64,000 nt of DNA from Sulfurimonas sp. (GTDB taxonomy: Bacteria > Campylobacterota > Campylobacteria > Campylobacterales > Sulfurimonadaceae): contig JAKFWK010000004.1 of NCBI GenBank assembly GCA_021732045.1, forward strand, positions 30,964 through 94,963, given 5' to 3'. The notes beneath the pieces are model-generated. The model had not been told where the DNA came from and searched no databases. It worked only from the letters and a program-made list of their open reading frames with translations. The translations under genes were made by a program, and so were the position numbers. Of the stretch, positions 1-9,324 are shown piece by piece. The number at the start of each line of letters is the position of its first letter. Within the stretch, counting starts at the first letter, position 1.

Positions 1-736
1 CGGAACTAATGACGGATTTATTTAAAAAATCTCTTATAATGATAGAAGATGGCCTGTTTGAGTGCATCAAAAGCTTTAATCCCTCTTTTACAAGAATTCT
101 GTTTATATCAACAAGAGGCATAATATCTGCGATAATAGCAACACATAAAATATCCAAAAATAATCTCATATCTATATTTAGATTTAGCTCTTTTTTCAGA
201 AGTCCAAGAAGTAGCCAAGCGACTTGCGCTCCGCAAATCTCTTTAAATGGATAGTCGCAATTTGGGAGTTTTGGGTCAATGATGGCGTAAGCATCTGGCA
301 AGAGATCTGATGGTGTATGATGATCAGTAATGATAAGCTCAATGCCTCTTTGTTTGCAGATATTTGCTGCTTCAACTGCAGTTATACCGTTATCGACCGT
401 TATGATTAAATTAGCATCGATTCTCTCTAGCAAGTTTGGACTAACTCCATAGCCATCTCTAAATCTGTTTGGTATTATAACTTCAAGAGGATAAGGAATC
501 TGTCTAAAAAAATCAACCATTATTGCACTTGAGCTTACGCCATCGACATCATAATCGCCAACAAGAACTATTTTTTTTCTCTCTTTTATAGCTTCTGCAA
601 TTTTTTTTGCTGATTTTGTTGCATCTTGAAGTAGATTTGGATCTGGGATTTGTGATAGTTTTTTATCACCATCACCAAACCTCTTTGAAAGCAGTTCAAA
701 GAGAGTCTGTTTTGTTAGTAGTGGAGCATTTTCCAT
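1..736 (-). CDS. recJ: Single-stranded-DNA-specific exonuclease RecJ (N-terminal part, cut by window edge)
   Basis: About 245 codons are visible on the minus strand; the C-terminus lies beyond position 1. RecJ is a 5'-3' single-strand DNA exonuclease of recombination and mismatch repair in the DHH phosphoesterase family. The visible part carries the family's metal-binding motifs: VGDYDVDGVSS near residue 55, TVDNGITA near 115 and ITDHHTP near 137. The start ATG is only 9 bp downstream of the pyrG stop, so recJ is probably co-transcribed behind pyrG. No strong Shine-Dalgarno sequence is visible. The frame is open to the window edge, so truncation is due to the window and not to mutation. Confidence 0.93.
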   Translation of the reverse strand, partial: MENAPLLTKQTLFELLSKRFGDGDKKLSQIPDPNLLQDATKSAKKIAEAIKERKKIVLVGDYDVDGVSSSAIMVDFFRQIPYPLEVIIPNRFRDGYGVSPNLLERIDANLIITVDNGITAVEAANICKQRGIELIITDHHTPSDLLPDAYAIIDPKLPNCDYPFKEICGAQVAWLLLGLLKKELNLNIDMRLFLDILCVAIIADIMPLVDINRILVKEGLKLLMHSNRPSSIIIRDFLNKSVISS

Positions 737-745
737 ATAGAAAAA

Positions 746-2365
746 TTACTCAGCGTCTAGTGTTGCTTGAACAAATGCCAATATTGAAGGGTTTGGAGTT
801 TGCAGTCTTGAAGTAAACTCTGGATGAAATTGAACTCCTAAAAACCAAGGATGCCCTTTTATCTCAACAGTTTCAATAAGTCCATCAGACTCACCAGTTA
901 CAATCATACCAGCGCCCTCAAGAGCTTCTCTGTAAATTGGATTTGCTTCGTAACGGTGACGATGTCTCTCAAATATAGTTTTTGCCCCACCGTAAGCCTT
1001 TCTAAGCAGTGAACCATCTTTTGTATCACAAGGATATTCACCAAGTCTTAGAGTTCCACCCATTGGTGATTTGTGAGTACGAAGTTGTGTGTTCCCACTT
1101 TGATCTAAAAAGTTGTCTATTAGATAAATCATAGGATATGGTGTATTTTCATCAAACTCTACAGAGTTCGCACCCTCAAATCCAAGAACATTTCTTGCAT
1201 ACTCAACAAGTGTTAGCTGCATTCCAAGACAGATACCGAGATATGGGATTTTATTTTCTCTTGCGTACTTAATAGCCTCTATTTTACCCTCAACTCCACG
1301 ATTGCCAAATCCGCCTGCAACTAAAACACTATCACAATCCTTCAAGAGCTCCTGTGCCCCTCGTGCTTCTATAGCTTCGGAGTCTACCCAGCATATTTCA
1401 ACACGAGTATCCAAATGAGCGCCGGAATGTATAAGTGACTCTGTTAATGATTTGTAAGACTCTTTTAGTTGAAGATACTTTCCAACAAATCCAACTACAA
1501 CTCTTTTTTTAGGCTGAACTATCTTTTTAACCAGAGCATCCCACTCTTCCATATTTGGATTCAACTCATCAAAACCAAGCTCTTTTGCTATAGGACCCAA
1601 AATATTTTGTCTTAAAAATGACATCGGTACATCATATATGCTAGCTGCGTCAAGTGCTTCTATGACGCTATTGCTTGAGACATCACAACTCATGGCAAGT
1701 TTTTTTCTAAATGTTTTTGGAAGAGGAAGTTCACTTCTAGCAATTATCATCTGAGGAGTTATACCGATGCGACGAAGCTCTTGAACAGAGTGTTGTGTTG
1801 GTTTACTCTTTAACTCGCCAGCAGCTTTTATGAAAGGAATAAGCGTTACATGAATAAAAAATGTTCCCTCAACCTCATCATCATGCTTCATTTGACGAAT
1901 CGCCTCCATAAACGGAAGTCCCTCTATGTCGCCAACTGTTCCGCCAAGCTCCACGATAAGAACTTCATGCCCTTCGCCAGCCTCTTTTATGCGTTTTACA
2001 ATCTCTCCAACAATATGCGGAATTACTTGAATAGTCTGCCCAAGATAACCACCTGAACGCTCTCTCTCGATTACGCTTGAGTAAACTTGTCCTGTTGTAA
2101 AGTTGCTTGTTTTTAAAAATGAAGTATCTAAAAACCTCTCATAATTTCCAATGTCTAGGTCGGTCTCAGCGCCATCTTTCGTAACAAAAACCTCGCCATG
2201 CTCCAAGGGGCTCATGGTTCCAGGATCAACATTTATGTATGGATCTATTTTTAACATACCAACATCTTTGCCGGAGTGTTTAAGCAAAGTACCAACACTA
2301 GCTGCCGTTATCCCTTTTCCAAGAGAACTTAAAACTCCACCGGTAACGAAGATATATTTAGTCAT
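746..2365 (-). CDS. pyrG: CTP synthase
   Basis: Makes CTP from UTP, ATP and glutamine, the last step of pyrimidine nucleotide synthesis. The N-terminal synthetase domain (about 1-265) begins [17 protein letters not shown] with the P-loop-like SSLGKG. The C-terminal class I glutamine amidotransferase domain (about 290-535) has the nucleophile Cys in GICLGMQ near residue 380 and the catalytic His-Glu in HPEF near 515. Length 539 aa is normal. A TTG four codons upstream keeps the frame open, but the bases TTGGAG there form a Shine-Dalgarno 6 nt before the ATG at 2365, so I take that ATG as the start. recJ follows after 9 bp. Confidence 0.97.
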   Translation of the reverse strand: MTKYIFVTGGVLSSLGKGITAASVGTLLKHSGKDVGMLKIDPYINVDPGTMSPLEHGEVFVTKDGAETDLDIGNYERFLDTSFLKTSNFTTGQVYSSVIERERSGGYLGQTIQVIPHIVGEIVKRIKEAGEGHEVLIVELGGTVGDIEGLPFMEAIRQMKHDDEVEGTFFIHVTLIPFIKAAGELKSKPTQHSVQELRRIGITPQMIIARSELPLPKTFRKKLAMSCDVSSNSVIEALDAASIYDVPMSFLRQNILGPIAKELGFDELNPNMEEWDALVKKIVQPKKRVVVGFVGKYLQLKESYKSLTESLIHSGAHLDTRVEICWVDSEAIEARGAQELLKDCDSVLVAGGFGNRGVEGKIEAIKYARENKIPYLGICLGMQLTLVEYARNVLGFEGANSVEFDENTPYPMIYLIDNFLDQSGNTQLRTHKSPMGGTLRLGEYPCDTKDGSLLRKAYGGAKTIFERHRHRYEANPIYREALEGAGMIVTGESDGLIETVEIKGHPWFLGVQFHPEFTSRLQTPNPSILAFVQATLDAE

Positions 2366-2491
2366 AAATGGCTCCAAGATGTTAAATTAAAGTAGGAATT
2401 ATAGTGGAAACCACCTTAAAATGTAGAGTATCTGCTAGGCTAAAAGAATGTTTTGCTACAATGATAAAATAATATAATCTGAAAGAATTCT

Positions 2492-4117
2492 ATGGATTTT
2501 GTACTTTTTTATATCGTTGCTGCGTTGGGCATCTCAACTGTTTTAAATCTTATTTTAAAGCGTTTTGGTGTTTCTCAAATCATAGGCTATATTTTTACGG
2601 GCACTATCATAGTCTATGCTTTTGATTTGAAAGAGATGAATGACTCTGCCCTTTTAGAACATATTGCTGAGTTTGGTATAGTATTTTTGATGTTTACTAT
2701 CGGACTTGAAATATCTTTGGCAAAAATGAATAGCATGAAAAAGGAGATATTTTTAAATGGATTTTTACAAGTCAGCCTAACGGCTTTTGTCGTTTATATA
2801 ATTAGTCATTATTTTTTCAATCTCGGATCAACTCCGGCCATAATCATATCACTTGCATTCGCACTCTCATCCACTGCCGTTGTTTTGAGCTATCTAAAGA
2901 GTTCAAAAGAGATACATAATCCATATGGACAAAAAGCAACCGGAATACTTATTTTTCAAGATATTGCCGTTATTCCGATTCTGATTCTACTTAGTTTTTT
3001 ATCAAATGAGGGGCATCAATCAATAGGCATTATCTTAAGAGACACGGCAATAAGCGCAATAGTAGTTATTGGACTTTTGTTTGTTGTCGGAAAAAGAGTG
3101 ATGACTTGGCTTTTGCATTTCTCGGCCTCAAGCGAAGTTGATGAGCTATTTATGGGCTCTGTTCTTTTTATAGTCGTAAGCGCTTCCCTGCTTGCTTCAT
3201 ATATGGGCTTTACCTACTCTCTTGGGGCTTTTGTAGCAGGAATGATTATAGCTGAAACAAAGTATCATCATAAAGTAGAATCTGATATAGCGCCATTTAA
3301 AGATATTCTTCTGGGTACATTTTTCATAGTTGTAGGCATGAAGATAGACCTTGTTTTTTTCATAGACAATCTCTCAGTGATTGTGGGTATTTTTGCTCTT
3401 ATTTTAATTTTAAAAACAGCTGTTATTTTTGCCATTCTTCGCGTCAGCTCATCAACCACTCTATCTATAAAAACAGCTCTTGCACTTTCACAAGTTGGAG
3501 AGTTTTCTTTTGTAATTTTTGCGGTTGCAAACAGTGGAGGAATACTCTCTAAGGAGTTTGAATCACTCTTTATTCTTGTTGTAATTTTGTCTATGATTAT
3601 TACCCCATTTTTTATCACCAGAATCAATAATTTTGTAAACAGCATAAGCAAGCGACCATACCTTGGGCTTAACACATCTGTTTTTGGTTCAAGACAAGAC
3701 CATGTAATCCTGTGCGGATACAGTACAGTAGGAAAATTTGTAGCTAAAAATCTTGACGTTATAGGTGCTCCTTATGTTATCATAGACAACAATCCAAAGC
3801 ATGTTCAAGAAGCGCTACGAAAAGGAAAAGAAGCATATCTTGGAGATATGTCAAAACTCTCTTTGCTAGAGGCACTAAATGCAAAAAATTCAGCAGCAGT
3901 GATTGTTACGCTTGACAATATTGACAAAAAAAGAGCAGTTTGTGAGGCAATTTTAAAACATACAAAAGATATAAATCTAGTTGTAAAGATATCTACACTA
4001 GATGACAAGAGAAATTTAAGAGATCTAAAAATCACATCAGTCGTTGATGAAAAAATTGAATTAGGGCGAATTCTTGTTGAGAGAATGCTCACATGCCAAA
4101 TAGGAGCACATAGGTGA
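2492..4117 (+). CDS. KefB-type monovalent cation:proton antiporter with TrkA-N (RCK) domain
   Basis: Inner-membrane CPA2-family antiporter, probably K+/H+ or Na+/H+. Residues 1 to about 385 are a run of some 12 hydrophobic segments with the conserved FLMFTIGLE and SLGAFVAGM elements. The cytosolic C-terminus (about 404-515) is a Rossmann RCK/TrkA-N domain with GYSTVG near 409-414, expected to bind NAD(H) or another nucleotide and gate transport. No TrkA-C domain is obvious after it. It heads a four-gene operon: its TGA overlaps the GTG start of the HAD gene. The association with sugar-handling genes is unusual for a Kef protein. Substrate ion cannot be told from sequence. Confidence 0.88.
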   Translation: MDFVLFYIVAALGISTVLNLILKRFGVSQIIGYIFTGTIIVYAFDLKEMNDSALLEHIAEFGIVFLMFTIGLEISLAKMNSMKKEIFLNGFLQVSLTAFVVYIISHYFFNLGSTPAIIISLAFALSSTAVVLSYLKSSKEIHNPYGQKATGILIFQDIAVIPILILLSFLSNEGHQSIGIILRDTAISAIVVIGLLFVVGKRVMTWLLHFSASSEVDELFMGSVLFIVVSASLLASYMGFTYSLGAFVAGMIIAETKYHHKVESDIAPFKDILLGTFFIVVGMKIDLVFFIDNLSVIVGIFALILILKTAVIFAILRVSSSTTLSIKTALALSQVGEFSFVIFAVANSGGILSKEFESLFILVVILSMIITPFFITRINNFVNSISKRPYLGLNTSVFGSRQDHVILCGYSTVGKFVAKNLDVIGAPYVIIDNNPKHVQEALRKGKEAYLGDMSKLSLLEALNAKNSAAVIVTLDNIDKKRAVCEAILKHTKDINLVVKISTLDDKRNLRDLKITSVVDEKIELGRILVERMLTCQIGAHR

Positions 4118-4944
4118 AAAATATATATATTACAGATTTAGACCACACATTTTTAAGGACAGATCTCTCACTAAGTAATTTTTCTAAAACTATTTGGAAT
4201 GCCAAAGCAAAACACTCTATTATGAGTATAGCAACTGCCAGAACCTATAAGAAAACAGTCCAGTTTTTAAAAGGTCTAGAGATAAATGCACCAATGATTC
4301 TTCTTGATGGTGCCCTGATAGCCACAGTTGACAAAAAGATAATTGATACAAAATTTATAGGCAAAAATATTGCAGACACCATTATTGATGAGGGGGCTAA
4401 ATTTGGGATTTATCCTTTTGTTCTTACTCTTGCTGATAAGAATCTAAATGAAGCGTTTTTGTACTCTAACATACTCAATACAAGTCAAAAAGAGGTGCTC
4501 ACTCGATATACAAACGATGACAATCTTATAGAGTGTAAAAATATTCGCGCAATGGATAACAATTTTAAGATTGTCTACATGGGAGAAGAGACCATCTTAA
4601 GAGAATTAACTTTGCATATAGAAAAAATATTTGGCAATAATTTAAAATATATTTTGGCTCCAGAAGCCTATATTGGATGTTATTTTTTAACAATTTTACA
4701 TAAAGATGCGGATAAATCACATGGGATAAGAAGTGTGAGTGAATACATGGGTTTTGACCTGGAGAAACTTACTGTTTTTGGCGATAACTTTAATGATGTT
4801 GGAATGTTTGAGCTAGCAAAATATGCGGTAGCCGTAGCAAATGCTCAAGATGGTGTAAAAAAACTTGCAAATATTGTTCTTCCACATACAAATGATGAGG
4901 ATGCTGTTGCAAAATATTTAGAAGGGTTGAATGATGTCAAGTAA
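4114..4944 (+). CDS. HAD-superfamily (Cof-type) phosphatase
   Basis: Cytosolic HAD hydrolase of 276 aa. Motif I is TDLDHT at residues 7-12 (nucleophile Asp followed by the acid/base Asp two residues on). Motif IV is FGDNFNDVGMF near 222-232, and the large C2-type cap lies between them. The GTG start lies 7 nt after a GGAG and overlaps the stop of the antiporter gene; its own 3' end overlaps the MFS gene by 14 bp. Cof-type enzymes dephosphorylate sugar phosphates and related metabolites. Between a sugar transporter and a hexose-6-phosphate mutarotase, a sugar-phosphate substrate is the reasonable inference. No family-specific name is justified. Confidence 0.85.
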   Translation: MKNIYITDLDHTFLRTDLSLSNFSKTIWNAKAKHSIMSIATARTYKKTVQFLKGLEINAPMILLDGALIATVDKKIIDTKFIGKNIADTIIDEGAKFGIYPFVLTLADKNLNEAFLYSNILNTSQKEVLTRYTNDDNLIECKNIRAMDNNFKIVYMGEETILRELTLHIEKIFGNNLKYILAPEAYIGCYFLTILHKDADKSHGIRSVSEYMGFDLEKLTVFGDNFNDVGMFELAKYAVAVANAQDGVKKLANIVLPHTNDEDAVAKYLEGLNDVK

Positions 4945-6205
4945 GTCAAATCTAGCTGCAATGAGCATTATTGGGGTTTTATTTTTTATATTTGGATTTG
5001 TCACATGGCTAAATGGTTCACTCATTCCATTTTTAAAAGCTATCTGTGAACTAAATGAGTTTGAAGCACTTTTTGTAACCTTTGCTTTTTATATAGCCTA
5101 CACCGTTATGGCTCTACCGATGTCATTTATCTTGCAAAGAGTAGGTTATAAAAACGGTATGGCTGTTGGCTTAACCATTATGGCTGTTGGTAGTTTGATT
5201 TTTATACCGGCTGCCATAAGTGCAAATTTCATAGTATTTTTGATTGCTCTGTTTCTTCTAGGAACAGGACTAACAATTTTACAAACAGCATCAAATCCGT
5301 TTGTGATTTACATAGGACCGACAGAGAGTGCTGCCATGAGAATCTCTATTATGGGAGTCATAAACAAAAGTGCGGGGGTTCTTGCTCCACTTCTTTTTAC
5401 GGCTTATGTGCTCTCTGGCGTTGGTAGCTTAGATAGCTTATCCTCAATAGACAAAGGAGCAGTCGCATCAAAACTTATAATTCCATATATAATTATGGCA
5501 CTAGCGCTGAGTGGGCTTGCAATTTTAGTTAAATTCTCATCACTTCCAGAACTTGATTTTGAGAAAGATAAGTTGCTTGGTGAAGAAAGTATATTTGAAT
5601 TTCCACGAGCAGTCCTTGGCGCTTTAGCTCTCTTTTTTTATGTTGGCATAGAAGTAGTAGCAGGTGATACCATAGGACTTTATGGGCAGTATCTTGGCAT
5701 GGATAACTACACAGTACTGACCTCTTACACAATGTCATTTATGGTTCTTGGCTACCTTGTAGGAATATTTTGCATCCCAAAATTTATCTCTCAAGAAAAA
5801 GCACTTATATCTTCCGCTGTTTTAGGATCACTTTTTTTAGTCGGGGTTGTCACATCATCTGCAGATAGTTACATAATTTCAAAGACACTTTGGGGATGGA
5901 GTGGTATAGGGGCTATTCCAAATACTGTTGCATTTGTGGCATTTCTTGGTTTTGCAAATGCTCTAATCTGGCCAACTATCTGGCCTTTAGCACTAGAGGG
6001 TCTAGGAAAGTATACAGCTCAGGGAAGCGCACTCCTCATTATGGCAATAGCTGGTGGAGCGATTATCCCTCTGCTCGTAGGTAAAATAGCCTCAGCAAGT
6101 GGCGATATGCAGTCAACATACCTAGTTGGTTTAGTCTGTTATGCGTTTATATTTTTCTATGCGACAAAGTGGCATAAAATAACAAAATGGAAGTCATTGT
6201 GGTGA
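4931..6205 (+). CDS. MFS sugar transporter, FucP/GluP (glucose/galactose:H+ symporter) family
   Basis: A 424-residue integral membrane protein with about 12 transmembrane segments. The first segment reads FFIFGFVTWLNGSLIPFLK, which matches the signature of the fucose/galactose/glucose permease branch (FucP, GluP). LQTASNPFV near residue 118 and ALIWPTIWPLAL near 345 are also typical of that branch. It should move hexoses with protons across the inner membrane. It is translationally coupled to both neighbours (14-bp overlap with the HAD gene, 4-bp overlap with the mutarotase). Direction in vivo could be uptake or release. Substrate specificity is not readable. Confidence 0.88.
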   Translation: MMSSKSNLAAMSIIGVLFFIFGFVTWLNGSLIPFLKAICELNEFEALFVTFAFYIAYTVMALPMSFILQRVGYKNGMAVGLTIMAVGSLIFIPAAISANFIVFLIALFLLGTGLTILQTASNPFVIYIGPTESAAMRISIMGVINKSAGVLAPLLFTAYVLSGVGSLDSLSSIDKGAVASKLIIPYIIMALALSGLAILVKFSSLPELDFEKDKLLGEESIFEFPRAVLGALALFFYVGIEVVAGDTIGLYGQYLGMDNYTVLTSYTMSFMVLGYLVGIFCIPKFISQEKALISSAVLGSLFLVGVVTSSADSYIISKTLWGWSGIGAIPNTVAFVAFLGFANALIWPTIWPLALEGLGKYTAQGSALLIMAIAGGAIIPLLVGKIASASGDMQSTYLVGLVCYAFIFFYATKWHKITKWKSLW

Positions 6206-7053
6206 CTATCGAGAAATTATCCAATGGTTTTGAGTATATTTTAGTACAAAACAGCTCAGCGGTTGCAAAGATTGCCCTTCAAGGTGCACATCTTTTTCAC
6301 TACTGTAAAACTAACGAGGAACCTCTCTTGTGGCTTAGTGATATTAGCTACTATGAACAAGGCAAAGCAATCAGGGGTGGCATACCTATCTGCTGGCCGT
6401 GGTTTGGTTTTCATAAAGATAAAACTCTTCCTCAACACGGCTTTGCAAGAACTAGCATTTGGAAATTTGTTAGTAGTGATGAGCCAGACGCAAAAACATC
6501 ATCAGTTATATTTAGACTAACTCATAGTGATGAGACGCTGAAAATGTGGAATCATAAGTTTGATTTGGAGTTAAAAATCACAATAAACGACTCACTAAAA
6601 CTAGAACTAAAAACAACAAACTTAGATGAGGGCGAGTTCACGATAACCCAGGCGCTTCACACTTATTTTGCAGTTTCTGATATATCGGAAGTAAGCATAA
6701 GCGGACTAAATAAAAAACCATATCTCGATGCTCTCACGCTAAAACAAGAGATTCAAGATGGCGATATTTTCTTTAACTCAGAAGTTGACAGAGTTTACCA
6801 AAAAGTGGATGGCGAAGTGATTTTAAGAGATAAAAACAGAGAAATTACTATTATGAACAGTTGTTCATCTTCAGTTGTAGTCTGGAATCCATGGATAGAA
6901 AAAACAAAAAGAATGAGCGCCATGAGAGAAGACGCATACAGAAATATGCTCTGTATAGAGTCTTCAAATGCCTATGATGATGCGGTTGTAGTAAAGCCAA
7001 ATAGTTCTCATACTTTAGAAGCCGTTATTTTATCTCTGCGCAAATCTAGCTAA
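6202..7053 (+). CDS. D-hexose-6-phosphate mutarotase (YeaD-like aldose 1-epimerase)
   Basis: Interconverts alpha and beta anomers of hexose 6-phosphates. Family features are the GGIPICWPWFG box near residue 55, the QHGFAR box near 75 and QALHTYF near 150, which contains a catalytic His. The downstream VVVWNPW is typical of YeaD proteins. The frame is open from an ATG at 6187, but a GGAAG at 6189-6193 sits 8 nt before the GTG at 6202, and that GTG overlaps the transporter stop as GTGA. I therefore prefer 6202. Last gene of the antiporter-HAD-MFS operon; with them it suggests free sugar to sugar-phosphate handling. Confidence 0.86.
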   Translation: MTIEKLSNGFEYILVQNSSAVAKIALQGAHLFHYCKTNEEPLLWLSDISYYEQGKAIRGGIPICWPWFGFHKDKTLPQHGFARTSIWKFVSSDEPDAKTSSVIFRLTHSDETLKMWNHKFDLELKITINDSLKLELKTTNLDEGEFTITQALHTYFAVSDISEVSISGLNKKPYLDALTLKQEIQDGDIFFNSEVDRVYQKVDGEVILRDKNREITIMNSCSSSVVVWNPWIEKTKRMSAMREDAYRNMLCIESSNAYDDAVVVKPNSSHTLEAVILSLRKSS

Positions 7054-7076
7054 ATCTACTTTAATAAACTGCCTTT

Positions 7077-7655
7077 TTATTTAAACAAAACTTTGTTGTT
7101 AAAAACAGGCACAGACTGAGTATTTATATACAAATATGCGTTTTTAGCCGAGAAAATCTGATATCCCAATCCATCATCTAACAGACGGCACTCAGGAGCT
7201 TTATGGCTCTCTGCTCTATTATTGGTTACTTTTGTTTTTTGAGAAGTTAAATCAAGCACTATCTGACTTGAGCCACCAAATCCTCGCCCTTCTCTATCCT
7301 CTAAAAATATCTTAGGAACTTTCCCCTCAACAATTGCAATAGCTTTCTCAATATCAATTTTCTTCTCAATCTCTTGATCATTTTTAGCATCAAATATCTC
7401 TTGCGTAACCTGCATAACTTCAATTTGCGCTGGTCCAGTTATGAGTTTTAAATTCCCTTGACTAATACCACCAAAATATCGCTCCAACTTGCACTCTTTG
7501 GGAATAAGATATATATCTTCCCCATCGATCAAGAGTGGCTGTTGATATTTACTGCTTAGCATTTGAAGAGTTTCTGGCGTGGTATTACTAGATACAAAAA
7601 TCAACTCACTAGCATAAGAAGTGATACATAATAGACAAAAAATAACTATTTTCAT
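7077..7655 (-). CDS. Secreted protein of unknown function
   Basis: 192 aa, not recognised. A short signal peptide is visible (hydrophobic core within residues 3-15, likely cleavage after SYAS). The mature part has no transmembrane segment. Two cysteines (about residues 55 and 156) could form a periplasmic disulfide. Near residue 127 there is a Gly-rich patch REGRGFGGSS followed by a beta-rich C-terminus with many Tyr and Asn. Its start overlaps by 4 bp the stop of the upstream lipoprotein gene, so the two are translated together and probably act together at the envelope. No function is assigned. Confidence 0.7.
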   Translation of the reverse strand: MKIVIFCLLCITSYASELIFVSSNTTPETLQMLSSKYQQPLLIDGEDIYLIPKECKLERYFGGISQGNLKLITGPAQIEVMQVTQEIFDAKNDQEIEKKIDIEKAIAIVEGKVPKIFLEDREGRGFGGSSQIVLDLTSQKTKVTNNRAESHKAPECRLLDDGLGYQIFSAKNAYLYINTQSVPVFNNKVLFK

Positions 7656-8167
7656 CTGAAAATATCCTCATCACTCACCCATAAAATCCAAGAACGCTCT
7701 TTTATTTTACTAACATCCATCAAACCATCGCTGTTTAACTTATAATACTCATAAACAACTGAAATTTTTCCGCCCTTAACGGCATCAATATAGGGCTGAG
7801 GAATAACTATTTTATACGAATCAGTTCCAGGACCAATCCCATCTTTATCTGCTTTGTCAAGAGCTAAAACACCATATAGTTCTTTTTCTATGTTTGGCAC
7901 TTTTACACGAACATGCTTTGCGTCTCTCTCTAACGCAACTCTATATGCACCACAAAGCCTACTATCGTGCATCAGTAAAGTGTTATATCCAACAGAACTT
8001 TGAAATGGTGAGGTAAACTCGCCCTTAAGGGTAAAACTTTTATCTACAGCCGTAATAATAATATCAGGATTATCTATTTTGCCTTTTAAAATCGGCCTGT
8101 TATAGGTGGTTAGCGAACAACCGGCAAATGCAAAAATCAAAAGGGCAGAGAGTAGTAAAAAACGCAT
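7652..8167 (-). CDS. Predicted lipoprotein of unknown function
   Basis: 171 aa. The N-terminus MRFLLLSALLIFAFAGC is a lipoprotein signal with Cys17 as the probable lipidated residue (lipobox FAGC). The mature part is rich in beta-strand-forming residues with no family I recognise. It is first in a two-gene operon with the secreted protein at 7077-7655 (4-bp overlap). It is divergent from selD across a 125-bp gap holding a long inverted repeat. Asp follows some residues after the Cys and not directly at +2 (Ser), so outer-membrane sorting would be expected by the E. coli rule, which may not hold here. Confidence 0.72.
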   Translation of the reverse strand: MRFLLLSALLIFAFAGCSLTTYNRPILKGKIDNPDIIITAVDKSFTLKGEFTSPFQSSVGYNTLLMHDSRLCGAYRVALERDAKHVRVKVPNIEKELYGVLALDKADKDGIGPGTDSYKIVIPQPYIDAVKGGKISVVYEYYKLNSDGLMDVSKIKERSWILWVSDEDIFR

Positions 8168-8197
8168 TGGATTCCTTTTTATATGTGGGGCTCTGTT

Positions 8198-8273
8198 TAA
8201 TAGCTAAAAGTGTAACCAAAATAGTGTACAAATTTCTTTTTTTTGGAGTATTCATTTATACTTTTAGCTATTA
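8198..8273. repeat. Inverted repeat between the lipoprotein gene and selD
   Basis: Arms TAATAGCTAAAAGT (8198-8211) and ACTTTTAGCTATTA (8260-8273) are perfect 14-bp complements. Pairing can continue inward by about four more positions with one G:U. They flank about 48 bp containing a T-rich stretch. The right arm ends 20 bp before the selD ATG. It may be an operator for a dimeric regulator of the divergent genes or a 5' leader hairpin of selD; neither is proven. Confidence 0.5.
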
Positions 8274-8292
8274 TTAGAAAAAAAGAAGAATT

Positions 8293-9324
8293 ATGCAAGA
8301 TATAAAACTAACACAATATAGTCACGGAGCAGGCTGTGGCTGTAAAATCTCCCCAAAACTCCTAGATACCATACTTACAAGCTCAAGAGAGAAGATTCAC
8401 TATCCCTCCCTTCTTGTTGGAAACGAAAGCAGAGACGATGCTGCCTGTTTTGACCTTGGAAATGGCACCTCTCTTTTGAGTACAACCGACTTTTTTATGC
8501 CAATTGTCGATGATCCTTTTACTTTTGGACGCATCGCCGCAACAAATGCGATTAGCGATATTTACGCCATGGGAGGAAAACCTTTGATGGCAATTGCTAT
8601 CTTTGGTTGGCCCATAGAAAAACTTAGTGCAGAAGTTGCTCAAAGAGTCATTGATGGTGGTCGTTCTGTTTGTGAAGAGGCAGGGATTCCTCTTGCTGGC
8701 GGACATAGCATAGACTCGCCTGAACCTATTTTTGGACTTGCTGTTAGCGGTTTGGTTGAGAACAAAAATCTAAAACAAAACAACACTGCAACCGTTGGTT
8801 GTGAGCTGTTTTTGACAAAACCTCTTGGGATTGGGATTTTAACGACCGCACAAAAACAGGGTAAAATCAACGATGATGATATAAATGTTGCTATTGAAGC
8901 CATGTGTACTCTCAATAAAATAGGAGCCGATATTTCAAAGTTTAAGGGTGTAACGGCGCTGACGGATGTAACAGGATTTGGTCTTTTGGGGCATCTGAGT
9001 GAGATTTGCGATGGAAGTGGCATCTCGGCACGAGTTCGTTTTAATGATGTTCCTCTTTTGGCAAATGTTAAAAAATATCTAGCAATGGGATGCGTCCCTG
9101 GTGGAACTAGAAGAAACTTTGAGAGTTACGGTCATCACATCAGCCCAATGAGAGAAGATGTTGAAAATATTCTTTGTGATGCACAAACTTCGGGCGGACT
9201 GCTTTGTGTTGTGAAAAAAGAGAGCGTAAAAGAGTTCCTTGAATTATGCTCCAAATCAGGCTTAGAACTTAGCTCAATAGGCGAGACTATTGAGAGTTCA
9301 AAACATCTTATAGAGGTTGTATGA
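8293..9324 (+). CDS. selD: Selenide, water dikinase (selenophosphate synthetase)
   Basis: Makes selenophosphate from selenide and ATP, the selenium donor for selenouridine and selenocysteine synthesis. The N-terminus [15 protein letters not shown] contains the catalytic Cys15 (aligning with E. coli Cys17) and Lys18; both cysteines are ordinary Cys codons, so this is not a Sec-containing SelD. The following Asp-rich ATP-binding segment (DDAACF, TTDFF) and [10 protein letters not shown] are typical. Length 343 aa is normal. Its stop overlaps the selU start by 4 bp (ATGA). In this window the selenium goes to tRNA modification; selA and selB are not present here. Confidence 0.96.
   Translation: MQDIKLTQYSHGAGCGCKISPKLLDTILTSSREKIHYPSLLVGNESRDDAACFDLGNGTSLLSTTDFFMPIVDDPFTFGRIAATNAISDIYAMGGKPLMAIAIFGWPIEKLSAEVAQRVIDGGRSVCEEAGIPLAGGHSIDSPEPIFGLAVSGLVENKNLKQNNTATVGCELFLTKPLGIGILTTAQKQGKINDDDINVAIEAMCTLNKIGADISKFKGVTALTDVTGFGLLGHLSEICDGSGISARVRFNDVPLLANVKKYLAMGCVPGGTRRNFESYGHHISPMREDVENILCDAQTSGGLLCVVKKESVKEFLELCSKSGLELSSIGETIESSKHLIEVV

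Noticed and set aside
1850..2390. Plus-strand open frames of 68-79 codons over pyrG
   Set aside because: They lie wholly within pyrG on the opposite strand and lack motifs and ribosome binding sites; shadows of the real gene.
8293..8400. Possible selenocysteine codon in SelD
   Set aside because: The active-site positions are TGT codons and the frame has no in-frame TGA.
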